NCBI GenBank assembly: GCA_035494735.1
Contig: DATJGS010000023.1
Location: 76,849 to 140,848 of the forward strand
DNA length: 64,000 nt
Origin: DATJGS01 sp035494735
GTDB taxonomy: Bacteria > Eisenbacteria > RBG-16-71-46
Direction of reading: 5' to 3'
Positions within the stretch are counted from its first letter, which is position 1; the number at the start of each line of letters is the position of its first letter. Made by a program: the position numbers and the translations under genes. Of the stretch, positions 16,501 to 24,866 are shown piece after piece. Below the pieces are notes generated by a model, which saw only the letters and a program-made list of their open reading frames with translations, searched no databases and was not told the DNA's origin.

Positions 16501-17625
16501 CCGCGCTGGCCGGCGCCGGTCCTGCCGCTCGTGCCCGGCACGGCGCAGGAGGTTTCGCTCGACGGCTTCACCGAGGGCGAGACGCTGCACGTCGCGGCGC
16601 GCTGTCGATTCGCGTCGGGGGATCTCGGCCCGTTTTCGCAGCTGAGCACGTTCCGCCTGCGCCGCATTCCACCTGCCGCCATCGCGAACCTCGGCATCGG
16701 CCTGATCGGCGAGCACCAGGTGACGTTGCGCTGGAACGCGGTCGGTGACGATGGATTCGTCGGCCGCGCCGCCCGCTACGACCTGCGCTGGTCCACCGCG
16801 CCGATCGATTCCGCGAGTTTCGCGAACGCGACGCCGGCGCCGGCACCCGCGCCCGGCCCGTCCGGCGCCGGCGATTTCGCGACGGTCTTCAATCTCCCCG
16901 AGTCGACGCCCGTGTGGTTCGCGATCGAAGCGGTCGACAGCATCGGCCAGCGCGGGCCGCTCTCGAACGTCGCGAGCGCGACGACGACCGGCATCGCGCC
17001 GGACCCCATCGCGGATCTCGCGGCGCAATCCCTGAGCGAGGTCGGTGTGTGGCTCGAGTGGACCGCGGTCGGCGGCGACGGCGCGAGCGGCGGCGCGTCG
17101 CGCTACCTGGCGCGCGCCGCGCACAGCGCGGCCGACGCGGCGGGTTGGGACACGCTCGCGCTCAGGCGCGAGTGGAGCGCGGGCGACCCGGCGGGCGCGC
17201 GCGAGCGGCACGCGTTCGAAGGCCTCGAGGCGGGGCGCACGTACTGGTTCGTCGTTCGCGCGACGGATGCGTCCGGGAACCTGTCGCCGGCCTCGGCGCC
17301 GGTGCCGTTCACGACGCCGGCCGCGGGCCGCGGACGGTTGGGTGCGGGGCTCGCCGTCGCGAGCCGCGCACAGCCCTCACGTCTGCCGATCGACCTCCTG
17401 TGGCAGACGGGCGCGACGGCGGGCGGAGTGCCCTGGACGCTCAGCGTCTTCGACGTCGGTGGCAGGCGCCTTCGCACGTGGGCGCTGCCGGCGTCGGACG
17501 CGGCCGGCGTCCTTCAATGGGACGGCCGGGACGAGCAAGGGCGCTCGATCCCGGCCGGTCTGTACTTTGCGCGTCTGACCGGTGGCTCCATCCACGCTCA
17601 GACGCGCGTCGTGCTCCTTCCCTGA
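13576..17625 (+). CDS. Secreted subtilisin-like (S8) protease, larger paralogue with extra Fn3-like domains
   Basis: The 1349-residue product starts at ATG 13576 after GAGGA; MCRASS two codons later is an alternative. A twin-basic N region (RRARRR) precedes the signal hydrophobic core (FAVVLVWLAVACAAHGVA). The S8 triad is D210 (VVAVLDTG), H288 (FAGHGTPVAG) and S456 (AGTSFASPL). FG-GAP-like repeats (LGDVDGDGELDVV, VGDLDGDGGEDVV) follow from about residue 520 to 900. Then come at least two and probably three Fn3-like domains, more than in its neighbour, and the FlgD-like tail ending GLYFARLTGGSIHAQTRVVL. Substituted residues are spread through the whole length, so the duplication is not recent. 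It should be an exported, surface-linked protease. Confidence 0.93.
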   Translation: MVMCRASSSSVWPTESRRARRRFAVVLVWLAVACAAHGVARAAPGRSAAAPAGRFRDDRFEVRLTPVAARVADRARFAAPRGSRLARLGLSRVDALAEALGGVWFEPEFAGESAPPVTSRAVDFTSFWIAHLPDAAAGAAARDAALARFREIDDVAAADAIPVLPVSAVPDDSLWSQSTWLYQASRSDLHAPEAWDVTTGDSAIVVAVLDTGILPSHPDLGGSDPSGHGNLWINWREWNGAPGVDDDGNGYVDDAWGWDFVSLHDSTEARPGEDWRDADNDPSDFAGHGTPVAGLIGAIGNNRIGLTGVAWRVRLMPLRVGYATPAAPLGEVDMSFAAQAIRYATRMGASVINCSFATVNFGGLGAAADDAFQHGVLLVTAAGNNNSEHYLASRDEVLSVTSIDATDVVPRYASLGDFVDLAAPSDDVASTAVVRAGTDSVSARQPGYVSHIAGTSFASPLGAGAGALLQARRRALGLRPYFPNEIVMRLSETADDISAANPGTQGFGSGRLNLARALTDPPGSYEIALGAVSRGAPVCYPVAGGATRLAMATSDSLLILDGADGNRVAGARLDGAPTASIAAADMRDGGGLALFVANVRGEVQGFRPDGTNRPGWPQNGLTPGANAGVALGDVDGDGELDVVSADAGGRIWAWHADGRRLAGFPVLRPSQSFVYPLALAELDGDAGLEIVVVSTVGPMFAVRRDGSDVGGWPRAALTFAGLVVAGGHDHVPPRIVISTGSSISARAGDGTLLWSVVSNGPALSEGAVGDLDGDGGEDVVASAGLKLFAVSADDGTPRSGWPRTLLDFVTAPPLIGHLAPGGQQVLVRVGDSLMAVGSPAAPELPFHKPGHAGFASTLADPVHDGTTRVLAGTGDDPNAYVYRALPGSWDSSPQAWPTARGNFARTASAADAPPLVATPVTPTTTVTDMVAADLRTRGVTLFWTVPAPDPEAGEARGYDVRVSAVPITQAEAVSAPRWPAPVLPLVPGTAQEVSLDGFTEGETLHVAARCRFASGDLGPFSQLSTFRLRRIPPAAIANLGIGLIGEHQVTLRWNAVGDDGFVGRAARYDLRWSTAPIDSASFANATPAPAPAPGPSGAGDFATVFNLPESTPVWFAIEAVDSIGQRGPLSNVASATTTGIAPDPIADLAAQSLSEVGVWLEWTAVGGDGASGGASRYLARAAHSAADAAGWDTLALRREWSAGDPAGARERHAFEGLEAGRTYWFVVRATDASGNLSPASAPVPFTTPAAGRGRLGAGLAVASRAQPSRLPIDLLWQTGATAGGVPWTLSVFDVGGRRLRTWALPASDAAGVLQWDGRDEQGRSIPAGLYFARLTGGSIHAQTRVVLLP

Positions 17626-17648
17626 AGCACGGTCCCACGAAATCTTCG

Positions 17649-18128
17649 TTACTCCGGAATCCTCCGCGTGTGCGGGTTCGTCGAACCCCCGGCGCCGCCA
17701 CCGACGATCGTCTCGAGAGACGGAACGTCCGTGTGCACCGTGCCCGAGAACGGGCTCGCGTTCGCGCTGCTGTCGACAGCCTTCACGCGAACGTCGTACG
17801 TCTGGTCCACCGCGCCGGCCGGCAGCGTCCACTGGGTCGCGCCGCTCGAGACCGTCGCGACCTTGACGTAGGACGCGTCGACGGCCGGGTCGCCCGACGC
17901 CATGAAGATGTCGTAGTGTGCGAGGTCGGGAGCGGCGCTCGCGTCCCACGCCAGCGTCGTGAGCCCGGTCTGCGGCACGTAGGTGGCGTGGACGCCCGCC
18001 GGGGTGGGCGGGGGCGTGGAGTCGAGCATGCTGGCGGGACCCGCGACATTGCTCGCGCCGGTACAGCCCACGAGCGGAAACGCGAGAGCGACGGCGATGG
18101 CGACAGGGGCGAAACGGGGGTACTTCAC
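17649..18128 (-). CDS. Fn3-like lipoprotein
   Basis: GTG 18128 is chosen because it follows AGGAGG by 8 bases and opens a lipoprotein signal peptide (KYPRFAPVAIAVALAF) with lipobox LVGC, the Cys at about residue 22. The 159-residue product is then a low-complexity linker (DSTPPPTP) and one fibronectin type III-like domain: AGVHATYVPQTGLTTLAWDA near the start and YDVRVKAVDSSANASPFSG near the end. It would sit lipid-anchored in the outer or inner membrane and probably serves in binding or as a spacer. It converges on the second S8 protease with only 23 bp between stops. There is no enzyme motif. Confidence 0.75.
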   Translation of the reverse strand: MKYPRFAPVAIAVALAFPLVGCTGASNVAGPASMLDSTPPPTPAGVHATYVPQTGLTTLAWDASAAPDLAHYDIFMASGDPAVDASYVKVATVSSGATQWTLPAGAVDQTYDVRVKAVDSSANASPFSGTVHTDVPSLETIVGGGAGGSTNPHTRRIPE

Positions 18129-18339
18129 GGATGATCCTCCTGATCGAAATGGCGACTCGACGGTCTGAGTTCGGGCGGGGACGGCGCCTGCCGGGCTCAC
18201 GTCCGCCGCAAGCGCGGCTTCCTCGTGCAAGGCGGGTGCCAGCCATCCGGCATTTCGCCGTCTCCCCGTGAAACGAATGCCGCGATTGCGAATGCCCGTG
18301 TGGCGCCGCGTTCACATCGCAAGCCCGCGCGACGCCGTC

Positions 18340-20064
18340 ATGCGCCGTGCATGGGCCGGCGCGGCCGGCGTTGCGCTTTGCGCGCTGGCCTGCCACGCCC
18401 GCGGGGCGGACACCGCGGGCGCTCCACCGGCGCCCGCTCCGGTCTATACGCAGGTCGACATCCAGCCGCTCGAGCGGGAGCCGGTCCTGACCGGCACGTT
18501 CGGCGAGACGCGCGGCGGGCACTTCCACGCCGGTCTCGACTACTCGACGGGCGGTGAAGTCGGCACTCCGGTGCGCGCCCCCATGGCCGGGACGATCGAG
18601 CGCGTGCGCGCTTCCGGCGTGGGCTACGGCCGCTCGCTGTACCTGCGCACCGCCGACGGGCGCCTTCTCGTGTTCGGGCACCTCGACGCGTTCGCGCCGG
18701 CGCTCGCGCGCTACGTCGCCGCGGTCCAGGACTCGAGCGGTGAGTACGAGCAGGACCTGTGGCTCGCCGCCGGCCGGTTCGCCGTCAAGACCGGAGAGCC
18801 GCTGGGCTGGAGCGGCGAGAGCGGCATCGGCGCGCCGCATCTCCACTTCGAGATCCGTCGCGGCGACATGGCGCTGAATCCGCTGCTCGCGGGCGTGCAC
18901 ATCCCCGACACGACCGCGCCGGTGATCGATGCCGTCACGTTCGAGCCGCGCGACAGCGCGTCGCGCATCGGCGGCCGCGCCCTCCCCAAACGCGTGCTGT
19001 TTCGCGCGGAGCCGGAGACGGTGCGCGTCGAGGGCCGCGCGCGCGTCGCGGTCGAGGCGCGCGATCCGGGCGATCGGCGCTCCGACATGGAGCCGTACGC
19101 CGTCACGCTCCGCTGGGGCGCGCACTGGGTGAGCTGCCGCTTCGACAGCGTCTCGTGGGCCACGGACATGCCGGAGGCCGAGTTCGTCTACGACCGCGGG
19201 CGCTCGGTCCCGGCGAGACGCCACGCGGTGCGGCTGTGGGCCCCGAACGGATTCCGCCCGCGCGCGATCGTGGCGAGCGCGGCCGCCGGCGAGGTGGGGA
19301 CGGTGGCCCGCGAAGGGGCGGACTCGGTCGTCACGCTGCGCTTCGAGGCCGAGGACGTGTCGGGCAATCGCGCGACACGCAGCGTCGTCGTGCGCTTCGA
19401 CGGCGCGCCACGGCCGGCCCCGGCCGACGTCGCGTCGAACGTCGCGGGCGCGGACCAGGGGTTCGCGTGGAACCTGCCGGCTTCCGCGTTCTTCGAGCCC
19501 GTGGCGGTCGCGGCGCGGGTCGAGCGCGTCGCCGGCCCCGTGCCCGAGCTGACGCCCGTCGGCCGGGCGCTGTCGATCACGCCGGAATGGCTCGCGCTGC
19601 GCGCGCCGCTCGTGGTGCACGCGCCGATGCCGCCGCGCGGCACGCGCGGCGCGGGCCTGTACCAGAACACGGGCGACGGCTGGGACTGGATCGGCGCCGC
19701 CTCCGACACGGTGGCGCGCACGTTCCGCGCGGAATCCCGACGCGCCGGCCGCTTCGCCGTGTTCGTCGATCACGACGCGCCGCGCATCCTGGCGCGCCGA
19801 GTGCGCGGCGTGCGCGGCGCGGGCCCGTACTCGCGCTGGGCCGTCGAGTTCCCGATCGTCGAACGGGGCAGCGGGCTCGACGCGCGCGCGTGCCGCCTGA
19901 TCGTCGACGGCGCGCGGCGTCCGGTCGAGTGGGACGGCGAGAAGAGCGTGCTGCGCTGGCGCCCGCTCGATCCGCCGGCGCCCGGCGCGCACGCGGCGAC
20001 GCTCACCGCCGTCGACCACGCCGGGAACGCGCGCCGGATGAGCGCGCGCTTTGTGATACGTTAG
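18340..20064 (+). CDS. M23 (LytM-like) metallopeptidase with Ig-like extensions
   Basis: From ATG 18340 the protein has 574 residues and opens with a lipoprotein-like or Sec signal (MRRAWAGAAGVALCALACHA). A GTG at 18268 would add 24 basic residues and is less likely. The LytM zinc set is complete: HAGLD (H63, D67) and HLHFEI (H167, H169), within GTFGETRGGHFHAGLDYS and GIGAPHLHFEIRRG. Beyond about residue 190 come beta-rich domains with DTTAPVIDAVTFEPRDS and a final PYSRWAVEFPIVERGSG domain. M23 enzymes cut peptidoglycan cross-bridges, or act as inactive activators of amidases; the intact ligands favour activity. It is likely periplasmic. dnaE follows after 75 bp. Confidence 0.85.
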   Translation: MRRAWAGAAGVALCALACHARGADTAGAPPAPAPVYTQVDIQPLEREPVLTGTFGETRGGHFHAGLDYSTGGEVGTPVRAPMAGTIERVRASGVGYGRSLYLRTADGRLLVFGHLDAFAPALARYVAAVQDSSGEYEQDLWLAAGRFAVKTGEPLGWSGESGIGAPHLHFEIRRGDMALNPLLAGVHIPDTTAPVIDAVTFEPRDSASRIGGRALPKRVLFRAEPETVRVEGRARVAVEARDPGDRRSDMEPYAVTLRWGAHWVSCRFDSVSWATDMPEAEFVYDRGRSVPARRHAVRLWAPNGFRPRAIVASAAAGEVGTVAREGADSVVTLRFEAEDVSGNRATRSVVVRFDGAPRPAPADVASNVAGADQGFAWNLPASAFFEPVAVAARVERVAGPVPELTPVGRALSITPEWLALRAPLVVHAPMPPRGTRGAGLYQNTGDGWDWIGAASDTVARTFRAESRRAGRFAVFVDHDAPRILARRVRGVRGAGPYSRWAVEFPIVERGSGLDARACRLIVDGARRPVEWDGEKSVLRWRPLDPPAPGAHAATLTAVDHAGNARRMSARFVIR

Positions 20065-20139
20065 CCGACACATCGCCGCGAGATCGTCGAGCCGGACCTC
20101 CACCACCCGTCGGGCCTTCGATCCCAAGCGGGACGCGCC

Positions 20140-23100
20140 ATGAGACACGCCGACTTCGTTCACCTGCACAATCACAGCGACTATTCGCTGCTCGACGGCG
20201 CGAGCTCGATTCCGGGCATGGTCGAACGCGCGGCCGAACTCGACATGCCCGCGCTCGCGCTCACCGACCATGGGTCGATGTTCGGGGCCATCGAGTTCTA
20301 TCTCGAGGCCAAGAAGAAGGGCATCAAGCCCATCCTCGGCATGGAGGGCTACGTCACGCGCGGCAGCCGCCGCGATCGCACGCGTGACACCGCGCACCAC
20401 CTGGTGCTGCTGGCGAAGGACGACGTCGGGTTCCGCAACCTGATGCGCCTGTCGTCGCTCGCGTTCCTCGAGGGCTTCTACTACAAGCCGCGCGTCGACC
20501 ACGAGATCCTGTCGCGCTATCACGACGGCCTGATCGCCCTGTCGGCCTGCCCGAAGGGCGAGATCGCGAGCGACCTGCTCGACGACAACGAGACGCGCGC
20601 GGCCGAGACCGCGCTGATGTACCGCGACCTGTTCGGCGCCGGGAACTACTTCCTCGAGATCCAGAATCACGGTCTCGAGATCGAGGACCGGATCCGCGCC
20701 GGCGTCTCGCGGCTCGCCTCGCGCACGGGGATCCCGCTCGTCGCCACGAACGACTGCCACTACCTGCGCCACGAGCACGCGGACGCGCACGACGTGCTGC
20801 TGTGCATCCAGACCGGCAAGACGATCGACGATCCCAAGCGCATGCGCTACACGACCGATCAGGTGTACTTCAAATCGGCCGACGAGATGCGCGCGCGCTT
20901 CGCCGACCAGCCCGAGGCGCTGCGCCAGTCACTCGACATCGCCGAGATGTGCAACGTGCAGATCCACTTCGGCAAGCCGCTGTTGCCGGCGTTCCCGCTG
21001 CCCGAGGGCGTCGAGAGCGCGGAAGCGCATCTCCAGGACCTGACGTGGCGCGAATTGCGGACGCGCTACCCGGAGCCCGGCGAGGACGTGCGCGCGCGCG
21101 TCACGTACGAGTTGGACGTCATCTGCCGGATGGGCTTCGCGTCGTACTTCCTGATCGTGCGCGACTTCATCGCGTTCGCGAAAGGCAAGGGGATCGGCGT
21201 CGGCCCGGGCCGCGGCTCGGTCGCCGGTTCGCTGGTCGCGTACGCGCTGCACATCACCGACATCGATCCGTTGCAGCACGGACTCATCTTCGAGCGCTTC
21301 CTGAATCCCGAGCGCGTGAGCATGCCGGATATCGACATCGACTTCGACGACTTGCGGCGCGGCGAAGTCATCGAGTACGTGAAGAAGAAGTACGGCGACG
21401 ACAACGTCACCCAGATCATCACGTTCGGCACGATGGGCGCGAAGGGCGTCGTGCGCGACGTCGGCCGCGCGCTGGGGCTGGCCGTCGCCGAGGTCGACCG
21501 CGTCGCGAAGCTCGTGCCCGACGGCCTCGGCATGACGCTCGAGCGGGCGCTGGAGCTGTCGCCCGAATTGAAGGCGCTGCCGCAGCGCGGCCCGGAGTAC
21601 GAGCGCCTGCTGACGAGCGCGCGCGTGCTCGAGGGCCTGGCGCGCCACGCGTCCACGCACGCGGCCGGCGTGCTCATCACGCCCGGGCCGCTGCTCGACT
21701 ACGTCCCGCTGTACCGCCAGAAGGACGAGTCGGTCACGACGCAATGGGACATGAAGTCAGTCGAGAAGGCCGGACTCCTGAAGATGGACTTCCTCGGGCT
21801 GCGCACGCTCTCGGTGCTCGAAGAATCGGTGCAGCTCATCTCGCGGCACCACGGACTCGGCGTGGACCTGCTGGGTCTGCCGTTCGACGACGCTCCGGCC
21901 TACCGCGTGTTCCAGGATGCCGACACGGTCGCCATCTTCCAGTTCGAATCCAGCGGCATGCGCGACTACCTGAAGCGCCTGAAGCCGACGGTGTTCGAGG
22001 ACCTGATCGCTATGAACGCGCTGTACCGGCCGGGTCCGATGGAGAACATCCCGTACTTCATCGACTGCAAGCACGGCCGCCAGGTCGCGCGCTACGAGCA
22101 TCCCGACCTCGAACCGATCTTGAAGGGCACGTACGGCGTGTTCGTGTACCAGGAGCAGGTCATGGAGGCCGCGCACCGACTGGCCGGCTTCTCGCTCTCT
22201 CAAGCCGACGAATTGCGCCGCGCCATGGGCAAGAAGATCGCGTCCGAGATGGAGGCCAAGCGCGCGTCGTTCATCGAGGGCTGCGCGAAGCGGCGCATCC
22301 CGGCGGGCAAGGCCGAGAAGATCTTCCAGACGATGGAAAAGTTCGCGGGCTATGGGTTCAACAAAGGACATAGTGCCGCGTACGCGCTGCTCGCGTATCA
22401 GTGCGCGTGGCTGAAAGCGCACTACCCGGCCGAGTTCATGGCGGCGACGCTGACCAGCGAAATGTCGGACAGCGCGCGCATCGTGACGCTGATCGAGGAG
22501 TGCCGGCGCCTGAAACTCGAGATCCTGCCGCCCGACGTCAACCGTTCGGACTGGAAGTTCACGCTCGAGGACGGAAAGATCCGCTTCGGGCTCGGCGCGG
22601 TGCGCAACGTCGGGCAGAACGCGGTCGAAGCCATGGTCGCGGCGCGCGCGGCGGGCGGGCCGTTCGCGGACCTGTTCGACCTGGCGCGGCGCCTCGACGG
22701 ACGCAGCGTGAATCGGCGCGCGCTCGAGAGCCTCGTCGCCTCGGGCGCGTGCGACGGGCTCGGCCGGGAGCGCGGCGCGCTGTTCGCGGGCGCCGCGCGC
22801 GCGCTCGATCACGCGGCCGCCGTGCAGCGCGATCTCACGAGCGGCCAGTCGTCGCTGTTCGGCGGCGACGAGGGCGCCGTGGCGGTGGCTGCGCCGCCGC
22901 TGCCGGTCGTCGAGCCGTGGTCGAGCCGCGACCGCAGTGCGCGCGAGAAGGAGGTGCTGGGCTTCTACTTCTCGGAGCATCCGCTGGAGCACCTGCGCGG
23001 CGCGCTGGAGCGGATCACGACGCACCGGGTGGCGGACGCGATGGTCGCCGAGGACGGGACGGAAGTGCGCGTGGCCGGGGTCGTGGGCGACCTGAAGCCG

Positions 23101-23568
23101 ATCACGACGCGCGCCGGCAAGCGCATGGCGGTCGTGCAGCTCGAGGACCTGTCGGGGCGCATCGAGTGCACGGCGTTCCCTGACCTGTACGAGGCCGTGC
23201 GTCCGCTGCTCGTCGCGGACGCCATCGTGGTCGCGAGCGGGCGCATCGAGGTGCGCGAGGACCGCGGCATCAAACTGTTGCTCGCCGAGGTCCGCGCGTT
23301 CGACGAGGCGCGCGCCGTGTACCGGCCGGCCCTGCACGTCGAGATCCGCGCGGAGGACATCAGCGAGGAACGCCTGCGCGGCGTCGACGAGGTGCTGTGC
23401 TCGCATCCCGGCGAGGCCGAGGTGTACCTTCACATCGTGCGCCCCGATCGGTCGCGGCTCGCCATGCGCTCGCGACGCTTCCGCGTCGGCGAGGACGACG
23501 CGGCGGTGCGCGAGCTGATCGAGCGCTATCCGTTCCTGCGCGTGCGCTGGGGAAAGGGGGCGTTGTGA
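20140..23568 (+). CDS. dnaE: DNA polymerase III alpha subunit
   Basis: The 1142-residue protein is close to the usual DnaE1 length. It begins with the PHP domain (FVHLHNHSDYSLLDG, then ALTDHGSMFG). The polymerase core carries VGPGRGSVAGSLVAYAL and the catalytic aspartates MPDIDIDFDD (D397, D399, D401). Later come IFQFESSGMRDYLKRLKP, ALYRPGPMENIP, GYGFNKGHSAAYALLAYQ, a helix-hairpin-helix region (FADLFDLARRLDGRSVNRRA) and a C-terminal OB fold (VRVAGVVGDLKPITTRAGKR). It is the main replicative polymerase subunit. The internal QSSLFGG is a likely beta-clamp-binding motif of the QxxLF type. Its stop overlaps the accA start by the 4-bp GTGA, so the two are translationally coupled. Confidence 0.97.
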   Translation: MRHADFVHLHNHSDYSLLDGASSIPGMVERAAELDMPALALTDHGSMFGAIEFYLEAKKKGIKPILGMEGYVTRGSRRDRTRDTAHHLVLLAKDDVGFRNLMRLSSLAFLEGFYYKPRVDHEILSRYHDGLIALSACPKGEIASDLLDDNETRAAETALMYRDLFGAGNYFLEIQNHGLEIEDRIRAGVSRLASRTGIPLVATNDCHYLRHEHADAHDVLLCIQTGKTIDDPKRMRYTTDQVYFKSADEMRARFADQPEALRQSLDIAEMCNVQIHFGKPLLPAFPLPEGVESAEAHLQDLTWRELRTRYPEPGEDVRARVTYELDVICRMGFASYFLIVRDFIAFAKGKGIGVGPGRGSVAGSLVAYALHITDIDPLQHGLIFERFLNPERVSMPDIDIDFDDLRRGEVIEYVKKKYGDDNVTQIITFGTMGAKGVVRDVGRALGLAVAEVDRVAKLVPDGLGMTLERALELSPELKALPQRGPEYERLLTSARVLEGLARHASTHAAGVLITPGPLLDYVPLYRQKDESVTTQWDMKSVEKAGLLKMDFLGLRTLSVLEESVQLISRHHGLGVDLLGLPFDDAPAYRVFQDADTVAIFQFESSGMRDYLKRLKPTVFEDLIAMNALYRPGPMENIPYFIDCKHGRQVARYEHPDLEPILKGTYGVFVYQEQVMEAAHRLAGFSLSQADELRRAMGKKIASEMEAKRASFIEGCAKRRIPAGKAEKIFQTMEKFAGYGFNKGHSAAYALLAYQCAWLKAHYPAEFMAATLTSEMSDSARIVTLIEECRRLKLEILPPDVNRSDWKFTLEDGKIRFGLGAVRNVGQNAVEAMVAARAAGGPFADLFDLARRLDGRSVNRRALESLVASGACDGLGRERGALFAGAARALDHAAAVQRDLTSGQSSLFGGDEGAVAVAAPPLPVVEPWSSRDRSAREKEVLGFYFSEHPLEHLRGALERITTHRVADAMVAEDGTEVRVAGVVGDLKPITTRAGKRMAVVQLEDLSGRIECTAFPDLYEAVRPLLVADAIVVASGRIEVREDRGIKLLLAEVRAFDEARAVYRPALHVEIRAEDISEERLRGVDEVLCSHPGEAEVYLHIVRPDRSRLAMRSRRFRVGEDDAAVRELIERYPFLRVRWGKGAL

Positions 23569-24527
23569 CCACCTGGCTGGACTTCGAGAAGCCGGTGATC
23601 GAGCTGGAGCAGCGCATCCAGGAACTCAAGGAGCAGGCGACCGAGCGCGGCCTCGACGCGGCCGGCGAACTCGCGGACCTCGAGCGCAAGGCCGAGGAAT
23701 TGCGCCGCGAGGTGTACGCGTCGCTGACGCCGTACCAGCGCGTCCAGGTCGCGAAGCACCCGAACCGTCCGTACACGCTCGACTACATCGAGCGTTGTTG
23801 CACCGACTGGACGGAGCTGCACGGCGATCGGCACTTCGGCGAGGATCCGGCGATCGTCGGCGGGCTGGCCCTGATCGACGACCGCCCGATCATGGTCATC
23901 GGGCAGCAGAAGGGACGCGGCACGCGCGAGAACCTGTACCGGCGCTTCGGCATGCCGAACCCGGAGGGCTACCGGAAGGCGCTGCGCCTGATGCAGCTCG
24001 CGGACCGCTTCGACGTCCCCGTCGTGACGCTCGTCGACACGCCGGGCGCCTATCCCGGGCTCGGCGCCGAAGAGCGCGGCCAGGCCGAAGCCATCGCGGT
24101 CAACCTGCGGGAGATGGCGCGGCTCGGCGTTCCCATCGTCACGGTCGTGATCGGCGAGGGCGGGTCGGGCGGCGCGCTGGCGATCGCGGTCAGCGACGTC
24201 GTGCTCATGTTCGAGAACTCCGTGTACTCGGTGATCTCGCCCGAGGGCTGCGCGGCCATCCTGTGGCGCGACGGCAAGAAGGGGCCGCTCGCGGCCGATG
24301 CCCTGAAGCTGACGGCGGAGGACCTGGAACGCCTCGGCGTCACGGACGGCATCCTTCCGGAGCCGGTCGGCGGCAACCATCGCGACCCGGCGGCCGCGGC
24401 CGCGACGTTGCGCCAGGCCGTTCTGCGGCACCTCGAGGGGCTTTCCGGTGTATCACGCAGCGACCGGGTCGCGCGGCGGCTGGCCAAGTACCGGCGGCTC
24501 GGCGTGTTTCACGAGGCCTCTGCTTGA
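23565..24527 (+). CDS. accA: Acetyl-CoA carboxylase carboxyltransferase subunit alpha
   Basis: The start is GTG 23565, inside the dnaE stop (GTGA). The 320-residue protein matches AccA: WLDFEKPVIELEQRI at the N terminus, ELHGDRHFGEDPAIVGG, GQQKGRGTRENLYRRFGM, VVTLVDTPGAYPGLGAEERGQ, IGEGGSGGALAI and VYSVISPEGCAAILW. With AccD it transfers carboxyl groups from biotinylated AccB to acetyl-CoA, making malonyl-CoA for fatty-acid synthesis. accD is not in this window. The dnaE-accA order is also known in proteobacteria, though here the genes overlap directly. Confidence 0.96.
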   Translation: MTTWLDFEKPVIELEQRIQELKEQATERGLDAAGELADLERKAEELRREVYASLTPYQRVQVAKHPNRPYTLDYIERCCTDWTELHGDRHFGEDPAIVGGLALIDDRPIMVIGQQKGRGTRENLYRRFGMPNPEGYRKALRLMQLADRFDVPVVTLVDTPGAYPGLGAEERGQAEAIAVNLREMARLGVPIVTVVIGEGGSGGALAIAVSDVVLMFENSVYSVISPEGCAAILWRDGKKGPLAADALKLTAEDLERLGVTDGILPEPVGGNHRDPAAAAATLRQAVLRHLEGLSGVSRSDRVARRLAKYRRLGVFHEASA

Positions 24528-24553
24528 CCGTGGAAAAACGCGGTTGCTAGACT
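24524..24553 (+). promoter_or_regulatory. Sigma-70-type promoter for the trm112/C25 block
   Basis: TTGACC (24524-24529), an 18-bp spacer and TAGACT (24548-24553). The -35 box uses the last bases of accA, including its TGA stop. The predicted start is about 140 nt before the trm112-like ATG. Confidence 0.6.
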
Positions 24554-24698
24554 CCGTGCGAATTTCCAGCCACCCTGCCGACTCCTCCATGTCCGCCCTT
24601 CGACTCGATTCGCGGTTCCGCCTGCGTCCCGGGCGTGGTCGCGATCTCCGCCCAAGACGCGCGGTCCCCTCGATCTCAACGCCTGCCACGAGGAATCC

Positions 24699-24866
24699 AT
24701 GGCCCTGAGTACGGACTTGCTCAGCATCCTGGTCTGTCCCGCCTGCAAGGGCGATCTCACTTACGACGCGGCAGCGCAAACGCTCACCTGCCCCGCGTGC
24801 CGGTTGCGCTACAAAGTGGTGGACGACATTCCGGTGATGCTGGTTGACGAAGCCGAGAAGTTCTAG
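24699..24866 (+). CDS. Trm112 family zinc-ribbon-like protein
   Basis: A small 55-residue frame begins at ATG 24699, after GAGGAA. Its product opens MALSTDLLSILVCPACKG, has a second CPAC knuckle (TLTCPACRLRYK) and closes DDIPVMLVDEAEKF. This is the YcaR/Trm112 pattern: LLDILVCP, two CPxC-type knuckles and the IPVML motif. Eukaryotic Trm112 activates methyltransferases; bacterial forms are small and their partners largely unknown. Here both CPxC pairs are present, so zinc binding is likely. The C25 peptidase frame begins inside its last 23 bp, so the two are translationally linked. Confidence 0.88.
   Translation: MALSTDLLSILVCPACKGDLTYDAAAQTLTCPACRLRYKVVDDIPVMLVDEAEKF

Noticed and set aside
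10131..17625. The two S8 genes as one gene split by a frameshift
   Set aside because: Each has a complete signal peptide, triad, propeller and C-terminal tail, and a promoter lies between them.
17637..17650. Short hairpin ACGAA/TTCGT between convergent genes as a terminator
   Set aside because: Only a 5-bp stem with a 3-nt loop and no T-run; below what I would call.
17377..20790. Minus-strand frame of 1137 residues
   Set aside because: It lies antisense to the second S8 gene end, the M23 gene and dnaE, has Arg/His/Ala-rich composition without motifs, and is a typical long shadow frame in GC-rich DNA.
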